Source: Frischella japonica (GTDB lineage Bacteria; Pseudomonadota; Gammaproteobacteria; Enterobacterales; Orbaceae). Taken from it: DNA of 64,000 bases. This document shows positions 9,697-22,343 of the stretch, one piece after another. Location of the stretch: contig NZ_JABURY010000015.1 in assembly GCF_014489845.1 (NCBI RefSeq), positions 62,001-126,000 on the forward strand, in the 5' to 3' direction. Numbering within the stretch: the stretch's first letter is position 1; every line of letters starts with the position of its first letter. Position numbers and translations under genes: made by a program. Under the pieces are notes generated by a model. It worked only from the letters and a program-made list of their open reading frames with translations, made no database searches and was not told the origin of the DNA.

Positions 9697-11079
9697 ATGA
9701 CCACTAACTATCGTGACTTTACTGACAAAAAAATCAGTGCCCTTTTTTGGCAATATGCTCTTCCTGCCATTGTCGGCACAAGTGTGAATACCTTATATAA
9801 TATTATTGATGGTATATTTATTGGCCACTTCATTGGTCGAGAGGCCTTAAGTGCTGCTGGTTTAATCCTACCCATTATGAATATTGCTACTGGAATCGGA
9901 TTGTTAGTTGGTGTCGGTTCGGTTAGTCGTATTTCTATTCTTTTGGGAAAAAAAGAACATGACAAAGCAGAACAATTAGCGGGGACTTCGTTTGTTTTAA
10001 CTTTGATATTAAGTGGCATCACTTTGTTTTTGTTACTCTTATTTATTGATCCGATGTTATATTTCGTTGGTGCCAGTGAAATCACTCATTTATATGCTAA
10101 ACAGTTTTTAACTGTTTTCCTGCCAGGGAGTTTATTTTTAACATTAACATTTAACTTCAATAATATGATGCGAGCATGCGGCTATCCACTTAAAGCGATG
10201 GTGACCATGTTCATAAGTGTCATTGCTAATATAATATTAGCGCCTATTTTTATTTTATTGTTTGATTGGGGCATGTATGGTGTGGCTATTGCCACGACAT
10301 TATCAATGATTATCAGTTTTGTCTTTGTTATGCAACACTTTACTAATAAGTACAGCGATATACGCTTACGTTGGCACAATCTTCGTCTAAACTGGGAGTC
10401 AGTAAAAAGTATTTTATCTATTGGAATGTCGCCGTTTGCTATGCAAATTTCCACATCTGCGGTTGTTATATTTATTAATTGGCAACTTAATCATTATGCA
10501 CCAATAAGCCATATCAATAGTGATGATGCTATTGCTGCTTACGCTAATGCCAATCGTTTAATTACATTGATTATTATGATTGTTATTGGTGTCAACCAAG
10601 GCATGCAACCAATTGTAGGCTATAATTTTGGGTGTAAAAATCTCCTGCGCGTTAAACAAACGTTCTTCTATGCCGTTAAAGTTGCTACCATAATAACCAG
10701 TATCGGTTTCTTACTTGGCTTTTTTACGCCGCATCTTTTAGTCAGTGCATTTAGCTCTGATGACGATATAATTGAATTGTCTGCCATAGCATTGCGTTTT
10801 GTCACACTTGCTTATGCATTTGTAGGTTTTCAAATGGTTACCACTAGTTTCTTTCAATGTATTGGCATGGCTAAAATTTCGATTATATTAAGTTTATCTC
10901 GACAAGTTTTAATATTGTTGCCAATTTTATATACGTTACCGCTATTTTTTGGTCTAGATGGTGTTTGGGCTGCCTCGCCGTTATCCGATTTTTTATCTAC
11001 TGCACTAGCTTATATTGCTATTTATTGGTTCTTCAAATCAATCAATAAGCGACATGGGTTAAATATCAATAAAACTTAG
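9697..11079 (+). CDS. MATE family multidrug/cation efflux transporter
   Basis: A 460-residue membrane protein with twelve predicted helices in two homologous halves and the MATE features: PAIVGTSVNTLYNIIDGIFIGHFIGREALSAAG near the N-terminus, and GVNQGMQPIVGYNFGCKN at about residues 302-319 in the second half. MATE proteins exchange Na+ or H+ for toxic cations, drugs or metabolites. Subfamily resemblance is to the MepA/NorM-like group, but the substrate cannot be read from the sequence. The ATG at 9697 has only a weak AAAAAGAC site. The stop lies 3 bases from the stop of convergent topB, leaving no room for a separate terminator. Confidence 0.9.
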   Translation: MTTNYRDFTDKKISALFWQYALPAIVGTSVNTLYNIIDGIFIGHFIGREALSAAGLILPIMNIATGIGLLVGVGSVSRISILLGKKEHDKAEQLAGTSFVLTLILSGITLFLLLLFIDPMLYFVGASEITHLYAKQFLTVFLPGSLFLTLTFNFNNMMRACGYPLKAMVTMFISVIANIILAPIFILLFDWGMYGVAIATTLSMIISFVFVMQHFTNKYSDIRLRWHNLRLNWESVKSILSIGMSPFAMQISTSAVVIFINWQLNHYAPISHINSDDAIAAYANANRLITLIIMIVIGVNQGMQPIVGYNFGCKNLLRVKQTFFYAVKVATIITSIGFLLGFFTPHLLVSAFSSDDDIIELSAIALRFVTLAYAFVGFQMVTTSFFQCIGMAKISIILSLSRQVLILLPILYTLPLFFGLDGVWAASPLSDFLSTALAYIAIYWFFKSINKRHGLNINKT

Positions 11080-11082
11080 TAT

Positions 11083-12957
11083 TTAATGATTAAATTGTAC
11101 CCGATTAAGTTGTTCAATCAGCAAATAAAGCGATTGCTGTAATTCAGCCATAAATTGATGATAATTAAATTGTTTATGGCTAATTGCATCTAATTGCGAC
11201 TCCCAATGCGCGGTCATATCTGGAACTGTCATTTTAGTCGGTAACATATCTATTAGTCGACGCCCAATTTCAGTTGCACGAATCGTTTTACCTTGACGTA
11301 TTAAAAATTGGCGTTTAAACAGCAATTCAATGATTCCGGCACGAGTAGCTTCAGTTCCTAAACCATCGGTTTCACGGAGAATTTTTTTGATATTTGGATC
11401 ACTAACATAACGTGAAATACCCGTCATGGCAGATAATAACGTTGCATCATTGAACGGCTTAGGTGGCGTAGTTTCTTTATTGATTAATTCCGCATCATAA
11501 CACCAAGCCTGATCGCCTTTTTTCACCAATTTAGTTAATAATGGTTCTGAATCCTGAATATTTTGATTATTAGCACTACGAAACAGCTGTTTCCAGCCCT
11601 CAGCTAACATTTGATTAGCTTTAGCAACAAACTTTCCTTTAGCTATTTCAACATCAATTTGTAGTTCAGCATAACGATAATTTGAATAAAATTGAGCTAA
11701 ATACTGTGTTGCAATCGTAATGTAAACAGCTTGTTCATTAGCGGTTAATTTTGTGAAATCAACGGTTCTTAAAGTTGGAATAATTGCATGATGTGCTTCA
11801 ACTTTTTTATCGTTCCATGCTTTGGTTCGTATAGTTACATCAACATGCTCAATAGCATCAACTAAGGTTTGGCAATTATGGCGAATAGCTGCGATGACGC
11901 CACTAATTTGATTGATATGTTCTTCCGGTAAAAATCGGCAATCAGAACGGGGATAGGTAATTAATTTATGTTTTTCATATAATGATTGGCAAATATCTAG
12001 AACCTCTTGCGCACTCAAATTATTTTTCTTAGCCATTTCAATTTGTAAAGCCGATAAATTAAATGGCAATGGTGGGGCAAGTTCCTTTTTCTTGTTACTG
12101 ACATTCAAAATATTAGCCGACTGATTTTTAATTCGTTGGCAAACATTTTCTGCCAAAGCTTTTACTAATACTCTGCCCTCATCATCTTGATATGGTGCAC
12201 ACGATTCACTAGGTTGCCATTTAGCTTTAAACGTTTCTTTATGTGTCGTTTCAATGATGGCATAAACTTCATAAAATGGTTTACTGACAAAATTCTCAAT
12301 TTCTAAGTCGCGTTTGACCACCAAACCTAATACGGGTGTTTGTACCCGTCCAATTGATAAAACACCTTTATACCCTCGATTTTGCCCTTTAATCGTGCAT
12401 AATCGACTCATATTGATCCCATATAACCAATCAGCCCGGGCTCTAGCTAAAGCTGAAGTGGATAACGGTACAAAATCCTGATTATTACGTAAATTTTTTA
12501 GCGATTTTTCAACGGCAGAAGCATTAAGATCACTTATTAAACATCGCTTAATCGAACGGCGTTTTTCTACGGCAATTTGACAATAATTTAATACTTCATC
12601 AATTAATAGCTGCCCTTCACGATCAGGGTCTCCCGCGTGGACAATTTCGGTGGCATTAGTAATTAATTGAGTTAAAACAGTAAATTGTTTATGGGTGCTC
12701 GATTTCGGTAATAATAACCAATTATCAGGAATAATAGGTAAATCACTAATTTGCCATTTTTTATAGCGTGGATCATAATTATCGGGTGCTGCTTGCTCAA
12801 GTAAATGACCAATACACCAACTCACAATATCGCCATTTGCGGCGCGAATGAAACCATCTCCCCTTTGGTGAGGCTTGGGCAAAACATCTGCAATAGCTCT
12901 AGCTAAACTAGGTTTTTCGGCGATAAATAAACGATAAGATTCATTAGATTGCATCAT
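11083..12957 (-). CDS. topB: DNA topoisomerase III
   Basis: A type IA topoisomerase of 624 residues (E. coli TopB 653) that passes single strands to decatenate DNA and unlink replication intermediates. It contains the Toprim start LFIAEKPSLARAIADVLP, the Toprim acidic motif HAGDPDREGQLL (metal binding), SIGRVQTPVLGLV, and the catalytic tyrosine in ITYPRSDCRFLPE near residue 336. The short C-terminus lacks zinc fingers, as in E. coli TopB. Two ATG codons begin the reading frame (12957 and 12954) and cannot be distinguished. The gene is convergent with the MATE gene and 12 bases downstream of the GNAT gene, so the latter two may form a transcription unit. Confidence 0.96.
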   Translation of the reverse strand: MMQSNESYRLFIAEKPSLARAIADVLPKPHQRGDGFIRAANGDIVSWCIGHLLEQAAPDNYDPRYKKWQISDLPIIPDNWLLLPKSSTHKQFTVLTQLITNATEIVHAGDPDREGQLLIDEVLNYCQIAVEKRRSIKRCLISDLNASAVEKSLKNLRNNQDFVPLSTSALARARADWLYGINMSRLCTIKGQNRGYKGVLSIGRVQTPVLGLVVKRDLEIENFVSKPFYEVYAIIETTHKETFKAKWQPSESCAPYQDDEGRVLVKALAENVCQRIKNQSANILNVSNKKKELAPPLPFNLSALQIEMAKKNNLSAQEVLDICQSLYEKHKLITYPRSDCRFLPEEHINQISGVIAAIRHNCQTLVDAIEHVDVTIRTKAWNDKKVEAHHAIIPTLRTVDFTKLTANEQAVYITIATQYLAQFYSNYRYAELQIDVEIAKGKFVAKANQMLAEGWKQLFRSANNQNIQDSEPLLTKLVKKGDQAWCYDAELINKETTPPKPFNDATLLSAMTGISRYVSDPNIKKILRETDGLGTEATRAGIIELLFKRQFLIRQGKTIRATEIGRRLIDMLPTKMTVPDMTAHWESQLDAISHKQFNYHQFMAELQQSLYLLIEQLNRVQFNH

Positions 12958-12969
12958 AATTAGTATTAG

Positions 12970-13737
12970 TTACAAATTCCAAACGATATATGCACTATAG
13001 GGTTGATTTAAAAGAAACCCTAACTCGATAGCAAGCTTTAAAGACGGTTTATTGTGTGCATCCCAGTTAGGTGATATTTGACGATTCAGGCAGGCCAAAA
13101 TTAACTTTGCCGAACTAATCAAAGCAAGTCCTTTTCGCCTTTCTTCAACTATAGTATCGACTTCAATGTCGATACTATTATTATAAGCTAAATAAGATGA
13201 TGCACCAGAAACAATAACATTATCTTTTAAAATAATAAATCCCAATCCAGATTTTTCAAAATCTAAATATGAACTGAAGTTTTTACACAAGTCTTTAGCC
13301 CATTCGAGATTGATAATTTGCTGATAATCCTTTTCTTCAATAGCTTTTAATTGATAGTTTTTAGGTAATTTTGAAATAATTAATTGTAGTTTGTGAATAT
13401 CAAAAACTTTAGGAGTATAGAAACTATAACGTGTAATTTTCTCATCATTGTTACGATATACATTTTCAATCAAATTTTGCCAGATATCATCAATAGGGAC
13501 CAGAATTGCATAATTATCACTATATACTTTGGGAATATAGTAAAGCATATCCGGATTCGGCTTACCGGCTAAAAAAAAGAAGCAACCTGTATTAATTACT
13601 ACTGTTGTCGGTCGCAATAAATTATCAGCATAAGCAAAACCAATATTTCCTTCAAAATAAGCTTGAATAATTGTTTGAGTTGTACTTTGAAATAACGGTT
13701 CAATATCTTTCTTATTAATTATTTTATCAAAATACAT
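12970..13737 (-). CDS. GNAT-family acetyltransferase-like protein
   Basis: A 255-residue protein with a C-terminal GNAT-type domain (about residues 125-250): VEERRKGLALISSAKLILACL matches the acetyl-CoA-binding motif A region, and the end (PNWDAHNKPSLKLAIELGF) resembles the GNAT_acetyltran subgroup that includes the antibiotic self-resistance protein ZmaR. The N-terminal half has no clear function. Substrate unknown. I take the ATG at 13735-13737; a TTG directly in front (13740) with AAAAGG 7 bases upstream is equally possible. The gene lies 12 bases before topB and 36 bases after zntB, all in the same direction. Confidence 0.7.
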   Translation of the reverse strand: MYFDKIINKKDIEPLFQSTTQTIIQAYFEGNIGFAYADNLLRPTTVVINTGCFFFLAGKPNPDMLYYIPKVYSDNYAILVPIDDIWQNLIENVYRNNDEKITRYSFYTPKVFDIHKLQLIISKLPKNYQLKAIEEKDYQQIINLEWAKDLCKNFSSYLDFEKSGLGFIILKDNVIVSGASSYLAYNNSIDIEVDTIVEERRKGLALISSAKLILACLNRQISPNWDAHNKPSLKLAIELGFLLNQPYSAYIVWNL

Positions 13738-13773
13738 CAATATATTACCTTTTACATATTAAAGCTTAATTTT

Positions 13774-14817
13774 TTACCACCACTTTTTTAGCTTAAGCCA
13801 TATAGCTGAAACTATACAAATCACAATCAATAGAATTATTAAACCAATAAACGACCATTCTTTTTCACTGAAAGGAATACCGGCCAAATTAACACCAAGC
13901 AAGCTAGTGATAAAAGTAATTGGAGTAAAAATAATGGTAAATAACGACATTAAATAAATACGTTTATTGGTTGATTCCGCCAAAAAACTATTAATTTGTT
14001 CCATGATGGATGCTAAACGCAATAAACAGCTATCAATATCCGATACGTAATGACTTTGCTGATTAGAAATATCGTGTAATCGTTGACGATCATTATCATC
14101 AATCCAGGATATTCTTTCAGTGGCGATTTTAACAAATATATCGCGTTGTGGCGAGAGAAGTCGACGTAATACAATTAATTGTTTGCGTACTCGCCCTATT
14201 TCTTTGTGAGAAAATACGCGCTGATTCAAAACCAAATCTTCAAGTTTAATAATTTTATTATGCACTCCATCAAATGACAAATTTACCTGATCACTGATCA
14301 GTTCTGATACCTGGATTAACCAGTCTGCAACATCAACGGGTCCAATACCTTGTTCTAAATTTTCTTTTAATTTTGATATTGCATCTATCTGCTGATGGCG
14401 AGTAGAAATAATCAAATTATCGGTGATATAGAATCGAAATGTGACAATTGGATCAGGTAATTCATTAGGTGTATAGTTGACTCCTCGCATAACAACTAGA
14501 ATTCCTGTATCAAACCGCGTTTCTTTGGATATTTGATTGGGTTTGATTAATTCGTCTTTAACTAAATCAGGTATTAAATTGGTTGTTTTAATCCAATCAA
14601 TAGTTTCGGGTTTAGCAAAGTCTAAATGAATCCAGCAAGGTTGTTGTATGGTTGCTTCACCTTGATGATCTAATGGAAAAGCTTTGCCTTTACCATCCAA
14701 TTGGCAACTATAAACTGGATTAGCTGATAACAAAAGCGAATTTTGAATAGGTAAAACTTTCACTTTTTTATCAATATAATGACTAAAATCCCCATTTTGA
14801 TTAACATCTTGTGTCAT
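13774..14817 (-). CDS. zntB: Zinc transporter ZntB (CorA family)
   Basis: A 347-residue CorA-type channel: a large cytoplasmic N-terminal funnel (about 1-285), a long stalk helix, and two C-terminal helices joined by the pore motif. Here the motif is GVN followed by LAGIP (about residues 305-313), as in ZntB rather than the GMN...E of magnesium-selective CorA. E. coli ZntB (327 residues) moves Zn2+, probably importing it with protons. The C-terminus ends KLKKWW in the cytoplasm. A monocistronic or loosely linked gene, 36 bases ahead of the GNAT gene. Confidence 0.9.
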   Translation of the reverse strand: MTQDVNQNGDFSHYIDKKVKVLPIQNSLLLSANPVYSCQLDGKGKAFPLDHQGEATIQQPCWIHLDFAKPETIDWIKTTNLIPDLVKDELIKPNQISKETRFDTGILVVMRGVNYTPNELPDPIVTFRFYITDNLIISTRHQQIDAISKLKENLEQGIGPVDVADWLIQVSELISDQVNLSFDGVHNKIIKLEDLVLNQRVFSHKEIGRVRKQLIVLRRLLSPQRDIFVKIATERISWIDDNDRQRLHDISNQQSHYVSDIDSCLLRLASIMEQINSFLAESTNKRIYLMSLFTIIFTPITFITSLLGVNLAGIPFSEKEWSFIGLIILLIVICIVSAIWLKLKKWW

Positions 14818-15022
14818 ATCATTACCCTACTAAATTTTGTCGTTTTAACGCAGCCTTTTCACTGTATTAAAACGCTTTGCCACATTTTACTTACGTAAAA
14901 ACTCACTTTTGACGAATATTATTAAGATAGCAAACAAAAATCAGTTCGCCAATCACAATCTAAATAAACATATCTTATTGATATAATTGTTGTTTTATTA
15001 AATTCCATAACCAAACTCTTAA

Positions 15023-15604
15023 TTATAATCGTTTTGCTTGAGCTTGAGATATTAAAACAGGATAGAATTGGAAAAAGTGTGTTTCGAGTTGGGAATAATT
15101 TTGGTGAATATCAACGACAGTATCACGAATTAAAAAAAGTTTTGGCCGGCGATTTGCCATACCATTAAGTACTTTGCTAATAAAATCTAAATTAGCATAA
15201 TTCATTAGCCATTCACCTTGCCATACATGTTGCATAAACTGCTGGCAATCTTGACTGAATAATTGAATTTGATGGTTAATTTCATTTTTCATTCGTTGAT
15301 TAAAAATAACTAAATCACAATCGGGATTAAAGTGATGCCAATGCTTTGCTAAAAAATGATCCCATACGATGTCTAATGTTATGGGAGCAACACGTTGATG
15401 AGTAGGCTGGAATAAATTTCTGGCTTGTTTAACCTCCGTCATTTGATCAACTAACTTATCTAAACGACGATGTAACATTATGCCATCAGCAATCACTTGA
15501 GGAAATTGTTGATAAGGATCGCCTTTCACAAAATCGGCAGCAACGTTACCAATAATTGAGCTATTAGCTAAAGTTGCAAGATGAAGATGTGCCAATATAT
15601 TCAT
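15023..15604 (-). CDS. acpH: Acyl carrier protein phosphodiesterase AcpH
   Basis: A 193-residue protein, the same length as E. coli AcpH (YajB). It removes the 4'-phosphopantetheine group from holo-ACP, giving apo-ACP, using Mn2+. It begins MNILAHLHLA, with the conserved NVAADFVKG and LHRRLDKLVD segments (HD-like metal site) and DIVWDHFLAKHWH at about residues 80-92. Start ATG at 15602-15604. It is 35 bases downstream of the siderophore-interacting protein gene on the same strand; the relationship looks positional only. Confidence 0.94.
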   Translation of the reverse strand: MNILAHLHLATLANSSIIGNVAADFVKGDPYQQFPQVIADGIMLHRRLDKLVDQMTEVKQARNLFQPTHQRVAPITLDIVWDHFLAKHWHHFNPDCDLVIFNQRMKNEINHQIQLFSQDCQQFMQHVWQGEWLMNYANLDFISKVLNGMANRRPKLFLIRDTVVDIHQNYSQLETHFFQFYPVLISQAQAKRL

Positions 15605-15639
15605 ATTTTAAATCAAGTTTCCTTAATTTTTAAACGTTA

Positions 15640-16434
15640 TCAATTTCGATGTTTAAATTGGCCTTCAGCAAAACCGATTCGCCAATAGCTGATAAGATGA
15701 ATTGCATCTTTTGATAAATGTGTAAAACAATCACATAGATTATGACGTAATTGTTGTGCCAATGCTGCTTCCATCCCCCCCCAAATAATTATATCTTCAT
15801 CATGATGAATAGCTAATTGAGTGATCGCTTGTGATAACTTGCTTTCCGCACCTTGCTTAACTAACCATGTCACCTGTTTTGATGATGATAACTGCATTGG
15901 CTGTATATCTGACTCATTTTTCACTTCAATTATAGCTAACATACGTTGGCTGGATGGTGCTTGTTCTAAGCTATAACAGATCGCAGGCATAGCAGCGATA
16001 TCACCGAGCAAAATAAACACCTTCCGCTCATCAAAATTCGTTTTAGCTCCTAGCCCAATCAGACCAATTACATCGCCTTCCTTAGCAGATTGAGCCCAAG
16101 TTGATGCTAAACCTTGCTCATGTACTACAAAATTGACAGTAATCAGCTGATTAATCGGATCATAATGACGAATGCTATACGTTCTTGCTTTTTCCAGTAT
16201 CCCAGCTTGTAAAATCACCTTATTTTCATCGTTTACACTCGGAAAACATAAATCACCATTAGAATCTGGAAATAATAACTTAAGATGCGGGCCAAGCCAT
16301 AAAGGATCGAGGGTAAAGGCTTTTGCTGATTTAAAGATTATCTCAATAATATTTGATGAAAGGCGTTTTGTGTTTATCACGGTTAATAAACCATTCAAAA
16401 TAACTCGTTTATGCGTTGATTCTTTATTTTTCAT
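15640..16434 (-). CDS. Siderophore-interacting protein (ferric-siderophore reductase, ViuB/YqjH family)
   Basis: A 264-residue FAD/NAD(P)-dependent oxidoreductase of the SIP family, which reduces iron bound to siderophores in the cytoplasm and so releases Fe2+. The N-terminal FAD-binding barrel carries the flavin signature RTYSIRHYD (about residues 82-90) and VNFVVHEQGLASTWAQ, with a Rossmann-like NAD(P) half (about 130-250: FILLGDIAAMPAICYSLEQ). The C-terminal SYWRIGFAEG is typical of SIPs. No siderophore synthesis or uptake gene is adjacent; the nearest importer is at 36.5-40.4 kb in this window and is a plausible partner. Strong similarity to ViuB/YqjH type; exact siderophore unknown. Confidence 0.88.
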   Translation of the reverse strand: MKNKESTHKRVILNGLLTVINTKRLSSNIIEIIFKSAKAFTLDPLWLGPHLKLLFPDSNGDLCFPSVNDENKVILQAGILEKARTYSIRHYDPINQLITVNFVVHEQGLASTWAQSAKEGDVIGLIGLGAKTNFDERKVFILLGDIAAMPAICYSLEQAPSSQRMLAIIEVKNESDIQPMQLSSSKQVTWLVKQGAESKLSQAITQLAIHHDEDIIIWGGMEAALAQQLRHNLCDCFTHLSKDAIHLISYWRIGFAEGQFKHRN

Positions 16435-16486
16435 ATGACAACACTCCTTTAATTAACATGAATGTTTATTAGTTTTGAGCTAATAA

Positions 16487-17602
16487 TTATTTACCTGATA
16501 GTAAACGCGTCCATAATCTAACCATTACCTTATCAATTTTTATTGATTGTTCTTTAACAATAAATAACCGATTAATTACCTCATCCGTGGGATATACAGA
16601 AGGGTTATTTTTCACCTCTGGATCTAAATAATCCATGGCATCAATGTTAGCACTAGGATAATAGATGGTATTAGTAATATTTGCCATAACTTGAGGTTCT
16701 AATAAGTAATTCAGAAAAGTATAAGCAGCTTCTACATTTTTGGCGTCTTTGGGGATTGCCCACACATCAAATGAAATAATCGCACCTTCTTTAGGCACTG
16801 TATATCCAATTTCTATACCATTTTTAGCTAATTTAGCCGCATTTGCCGCTTGCATCATATCCCCCGACCAACCGATAGCAACACAAATATCACCACCTGA
16901 TAAATCACTAATATATCTTGAATTATGAAAGTAGGTTACATCGTTACGTAAGGTAGCTAAGAATTTTGTTGCTTGCTCGTAGTCTTGGGGATTTTGGCTA
17001 TTGGGATCTTTACCTAAATAGTTAAGCACAGTTGGAAATATTTCACTTGGGGTGTCTAAAAAAGCAACACCACATTGCTTTAATTTAGCTAAATTATCTG
17101 TTTTAAATACCAAGTCCCAGCTATCTAAGGGCGCATCATCACCTAATATCTGCTTAATTTTTGCAATATTGTATCCGATCCCAGTTGATTGCCAAATGTA
17201 GGGAATTGAATATTCGTTACCTGGATCATGAATAGCCATCATTTGTAAAAATTTTTTATCCAAATGCTGATAATTAGGTAGTTTTTGTTTATCTAATTTT
17301 AAATAAAGTCCAATATGCCGTTGCCGAGCAAGAAAGTTATCTGACGGTACAACTAAATCAAAACCCGTCTTGCCTGCCATCAATTTACCATCCAATACTT
17401 CGTTGGAATCATAAACATCATAAGTAACGTTAATACCAAATTGCTGCTCAAAATTCGCTATAGTGTCAGGGGCAATAAAATCAGACCAATTGTAGATATG
17501 TAAATCTTTTGCGCTAGCAGAAGTGGAAAACAAGAAAAAAAAGAGAAAAACTACGCTATATTGAATTAGCAAATTCAAACAGTGAAAAAATTTGCTTAAC
17601 AT
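16487..17602 (-). CDS. potF: Putrescine/spermidine-binding periplasmic protein (PotF-like)
   Basis: A 371-residue solute-binding protein (E. coli PotF 370) with an N-terminal signal (cleavage probably after SASA, near residue 31) and an uninterrupted match to PotF: LHIYNWSDFIAPDTIANFE, YDVYDSNEVLDGKLMAG, GFDLVVPSDNF, KDPNSQNPQDYEQATKFL and CVAIGWSGDM, all regions that shape the polyamine pocket. In enteric bacteria PotF works with PotG, PotH and PotI; none is present here. The start ATG has a strong GGAGGA site. The gene lies 52 bases upstream of the SIP gene. PotD-type spermidine preference cannot be excluded, but pocket and flanking residues favour PotF. Confidence 0.88.
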   Translation of the reverse strand: MLSKFFHCLNLLIQYSVVFLFFFLFSTSASAKDLHIYNWSDFIAPDTIANFEQQFGINVTYDVYDSNEVLDGKLMAGKTGFDLVVPSDNFLARQRHIGLYLKLDKQKLPNYQHLDKKFLQMMAIHDPGNEYSIPYIWQSTGIGYNIAKIKQILGDDAPLDSWDLVFKTDNLAKLKQCGVAFLDTPSEIFPTVLNYLGKDPNSQNPQDYEQATKFLATLRNDVTYFHNSRYISDLSGGDICVAIGWSGDMMQAANAAKLAKNGIEIGYTVPKEGAIISFDVWAIPKDAKNVEAAYTFLNYLLEPQVMANITNTIYYPSANIDAMDYLDPEVKNNPSVYPTDEVINRLFIVKEQSIKIDKVMVRLWTRLLSGK

Positions 17603-17902
17603 TTTTTACTTCTATCCTCCGTGAACAACCATGCAAAGAAATAAGGTTAAGTATTTAAAAATTTTTAATGATCAATAGCATAGCGATTAATTAATTCAAT
17701 TACTACAACTATGTTGCTAATTTAAAAAATAGTTAAAAAAAACAACTTTTTTAAGATGTTTTAACCAAAAAATAAAATTTCAGCACTGCCAAAATAACAG
17801 GTATTTTTACATCATATAATCAAATATGCAAAATCGTGATTAATATCTTTTATATATTGCTGAATATATATTCAGCAAATAATCATCTATTATTGACTAA
17901 AA

Positions 17903-17918
17903 TATGACTAAGATCACA
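17903..17918 (+). promoter_or_regulatory. CRP-binding site upstream of bglG
   Basis: TATGACTAAGATCACA matches the CRP consensus TGTGA-N6-TCACA at nine of ten defined positions. Its centre (17910.5) is about 60 bases upstream of the start predicted from the TATGAT box at 17959-17964, the spacing of a class I activation site. It fits catabolite control of the beta-glucoside operon. Confidence 0.7.
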
Positions 17919-17958
17919 CATTCAAATCTTCACCTTTTAACTGGTAAAATTATAACAT

Positions 17959-17964
17959 TATGAT
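17959..17964 (+). promoter_or_regulatory. Candidate -10 box of the bgl operon
   Basis: TATGAT at 17959-17964 differs from TATAAT at one position and would place the transcription start near 17971, about 34 bases before the bglG ATG. The -35 region is poor, as expected for a CRP-dependent promoter. Confidence 0.45.
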
Positions 17965-18004
17965 ATATGATAAATAGATAATTGAAATATAACTATAAAT
18001 TATA

Positions 18005-18859
18005 ATGAAAATTCATAAAATTTTAAATAATAATGTGATTGTAACGCTTGGTAACAAAGGTCAGGAAAGGATTATCACTGGTAGAGGTATTGGTTTCAAA
18101 AAAAAAGAAGGTGATTTAGTTGATCAAGCATTAATCGAAAAGCAGTTTTCATTAATCAATAAAGAAATCATTCCCCGCTTTACCGAATTATTGTCGGAAA
18201 TTCCGCTTGAAGTCATTACCGTCAGCGAAATTATAATTAATCGCGCCAAAACTGAATTAAATCAAAAATTACAAGAAAGTATCTATATAACATTAACCGA
18301 TCATATCCATTTTGCAATTGAAAGACATAAACAAGGCTTTAACATACCCAATGGATTTTTGTGGGAAATTAAAAAACTTTATGCAAACGAATTTAAAATT
18401 GGTGAATTTGCATTAGATGTAATTAAACAACGGCTTAATATTCAACTTCCTGAAGATGAGGCTGGTTTTATTACGTTTCACATCATTAATGCTCAACTCA
18501 ATGATACCATGTCAAACATCGTTGCCATGACAAAAATCATCCGCGAAATATTAAATATCGTTAAATACTATTTTAAATTTGAATATGATGAAGAAAGTTT
18601 AACTTATCAAAGATTTATTACCCACTTGAAGTTTTTTTCACACCGCATTTTAAATGATAATTTCACCACTACCCATGATCCGGCATTATGGGATATGATT
18701 AAACAAAACTATCAACAAGCGTATTTATGTACTAAACGCATCGACCTACATTTGATCAATCAATACGGTCATGCGTTAACCGAAGATGAAAGCTTATATC
18801 TAACAATTCATATTGAGCGTTTACGTAACGAATTACAGAACATTGCGCAAACAGCTTAA
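18005..18859 (+). CDS. bglG: BglG/LicT-family transcription antiterminator
   Basis: A 284-residue RNA-binding antiterminator (E. coli BglG 278). Residues 1-55 or so form the CAT RNA-binding domain (MKIHKILNNNVIVTL, with GRGIGF); two PTS regulation domains follow (about 65-170 and 171-280). PRD histidines are visible: DHIHFAIERH and FHIINAQ in PRD1, HLKFFSHRIL and LTIHIERL in PRD2. The phosphorylated transporter would inhibit the protein by phosphorylating PRD histidines; the free dimer would bind the RAT element at 18948-18980 and let transcription reach bglF. The start ATG has a weak ribosome site. Only one RAT is seen (downstream of bglG), whereas E. coli bgl has one on each side. Confidence 0.94.
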   Translation: MKIHKILNNNVIVTLGNKGQERIITGRGIGFKKKEGDLVDQALIEKQFSLINKEIIPRFTELLSEIPLEVITVSEIIINRAKTELNQKLQESIYITLTDHIHFAIERHKQGFNIPNGFLWEIKKLYANEFKIGEFALDVIKQRLNIQLPEDEAGFITFHIINAQLNDTMSNIVAMTKIIREILNIVKYYFKFEYDEESLTYQRFITHLKFFSHRILNDNFTTTHDPALWDMIKQNYQQAYLCTKRIDLHLINQYGHALTEDESLYLTIHIERLRNELQNIAQTA

Positions 18860-18947
18860 AATGAGAGGCTGATCACAAAAGTTATTTTAAATAAAAGATC
18901 TACTTTTCAGTAAAGTAAAAAAAATGCTAGTCTAACCACAAAATATT

Positions 18948-18980
18948 GGATTGTTACTGTTTATTAAAACGGGCAAAACC
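18948..18980 (+). promoter_or_regulatory. RAT antiterminator element
   Basis: GGATTGTTACTG (18948-18959), an 11-base spacer, then GGGCAAAACC (18971-18980), the classical ribonucleic antiterminator pattern bound by BglG/LicT/SacY proteins. Its 3' half overlaps the 5' arm of the terminator stem, so antiterminator and terminator structures are mutually exclusive. Confidence 0.92.
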
Positions 18981-19019
18981 TAAATCTCGCCATTTCAGGT
19001 GAGGTTTAGGTTTTTTTTT
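18976..19019 (+). terminator. BglG-controlled intrinsic terminator
   Basis: A long stem: 18976-18991 pairs with 18998-19013 (about 16 pairs including two G-U wobbles) around loop ATTTCA, with a run of nine T at 19011-19019. It lies just upstream of bglF. Together with the overlapping RAT it forms the on/off switch for bglF and the genes after it. Confidence 0.92.
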
Positions 19020-19025
19020 GCTTAG

Positions 19026-22325
<3,300 letters not shown>

Positions 22326-22343
22326 AATAAAAGAGGATGCACG

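Noticed and set aside
18901-18917. Hairpin TACTTT...AAAGTA after bglG as a terminator
   Set aside because: On the plus strand it is followed by A residues, not T, and the RAT-controlled terminator lies just downstream.
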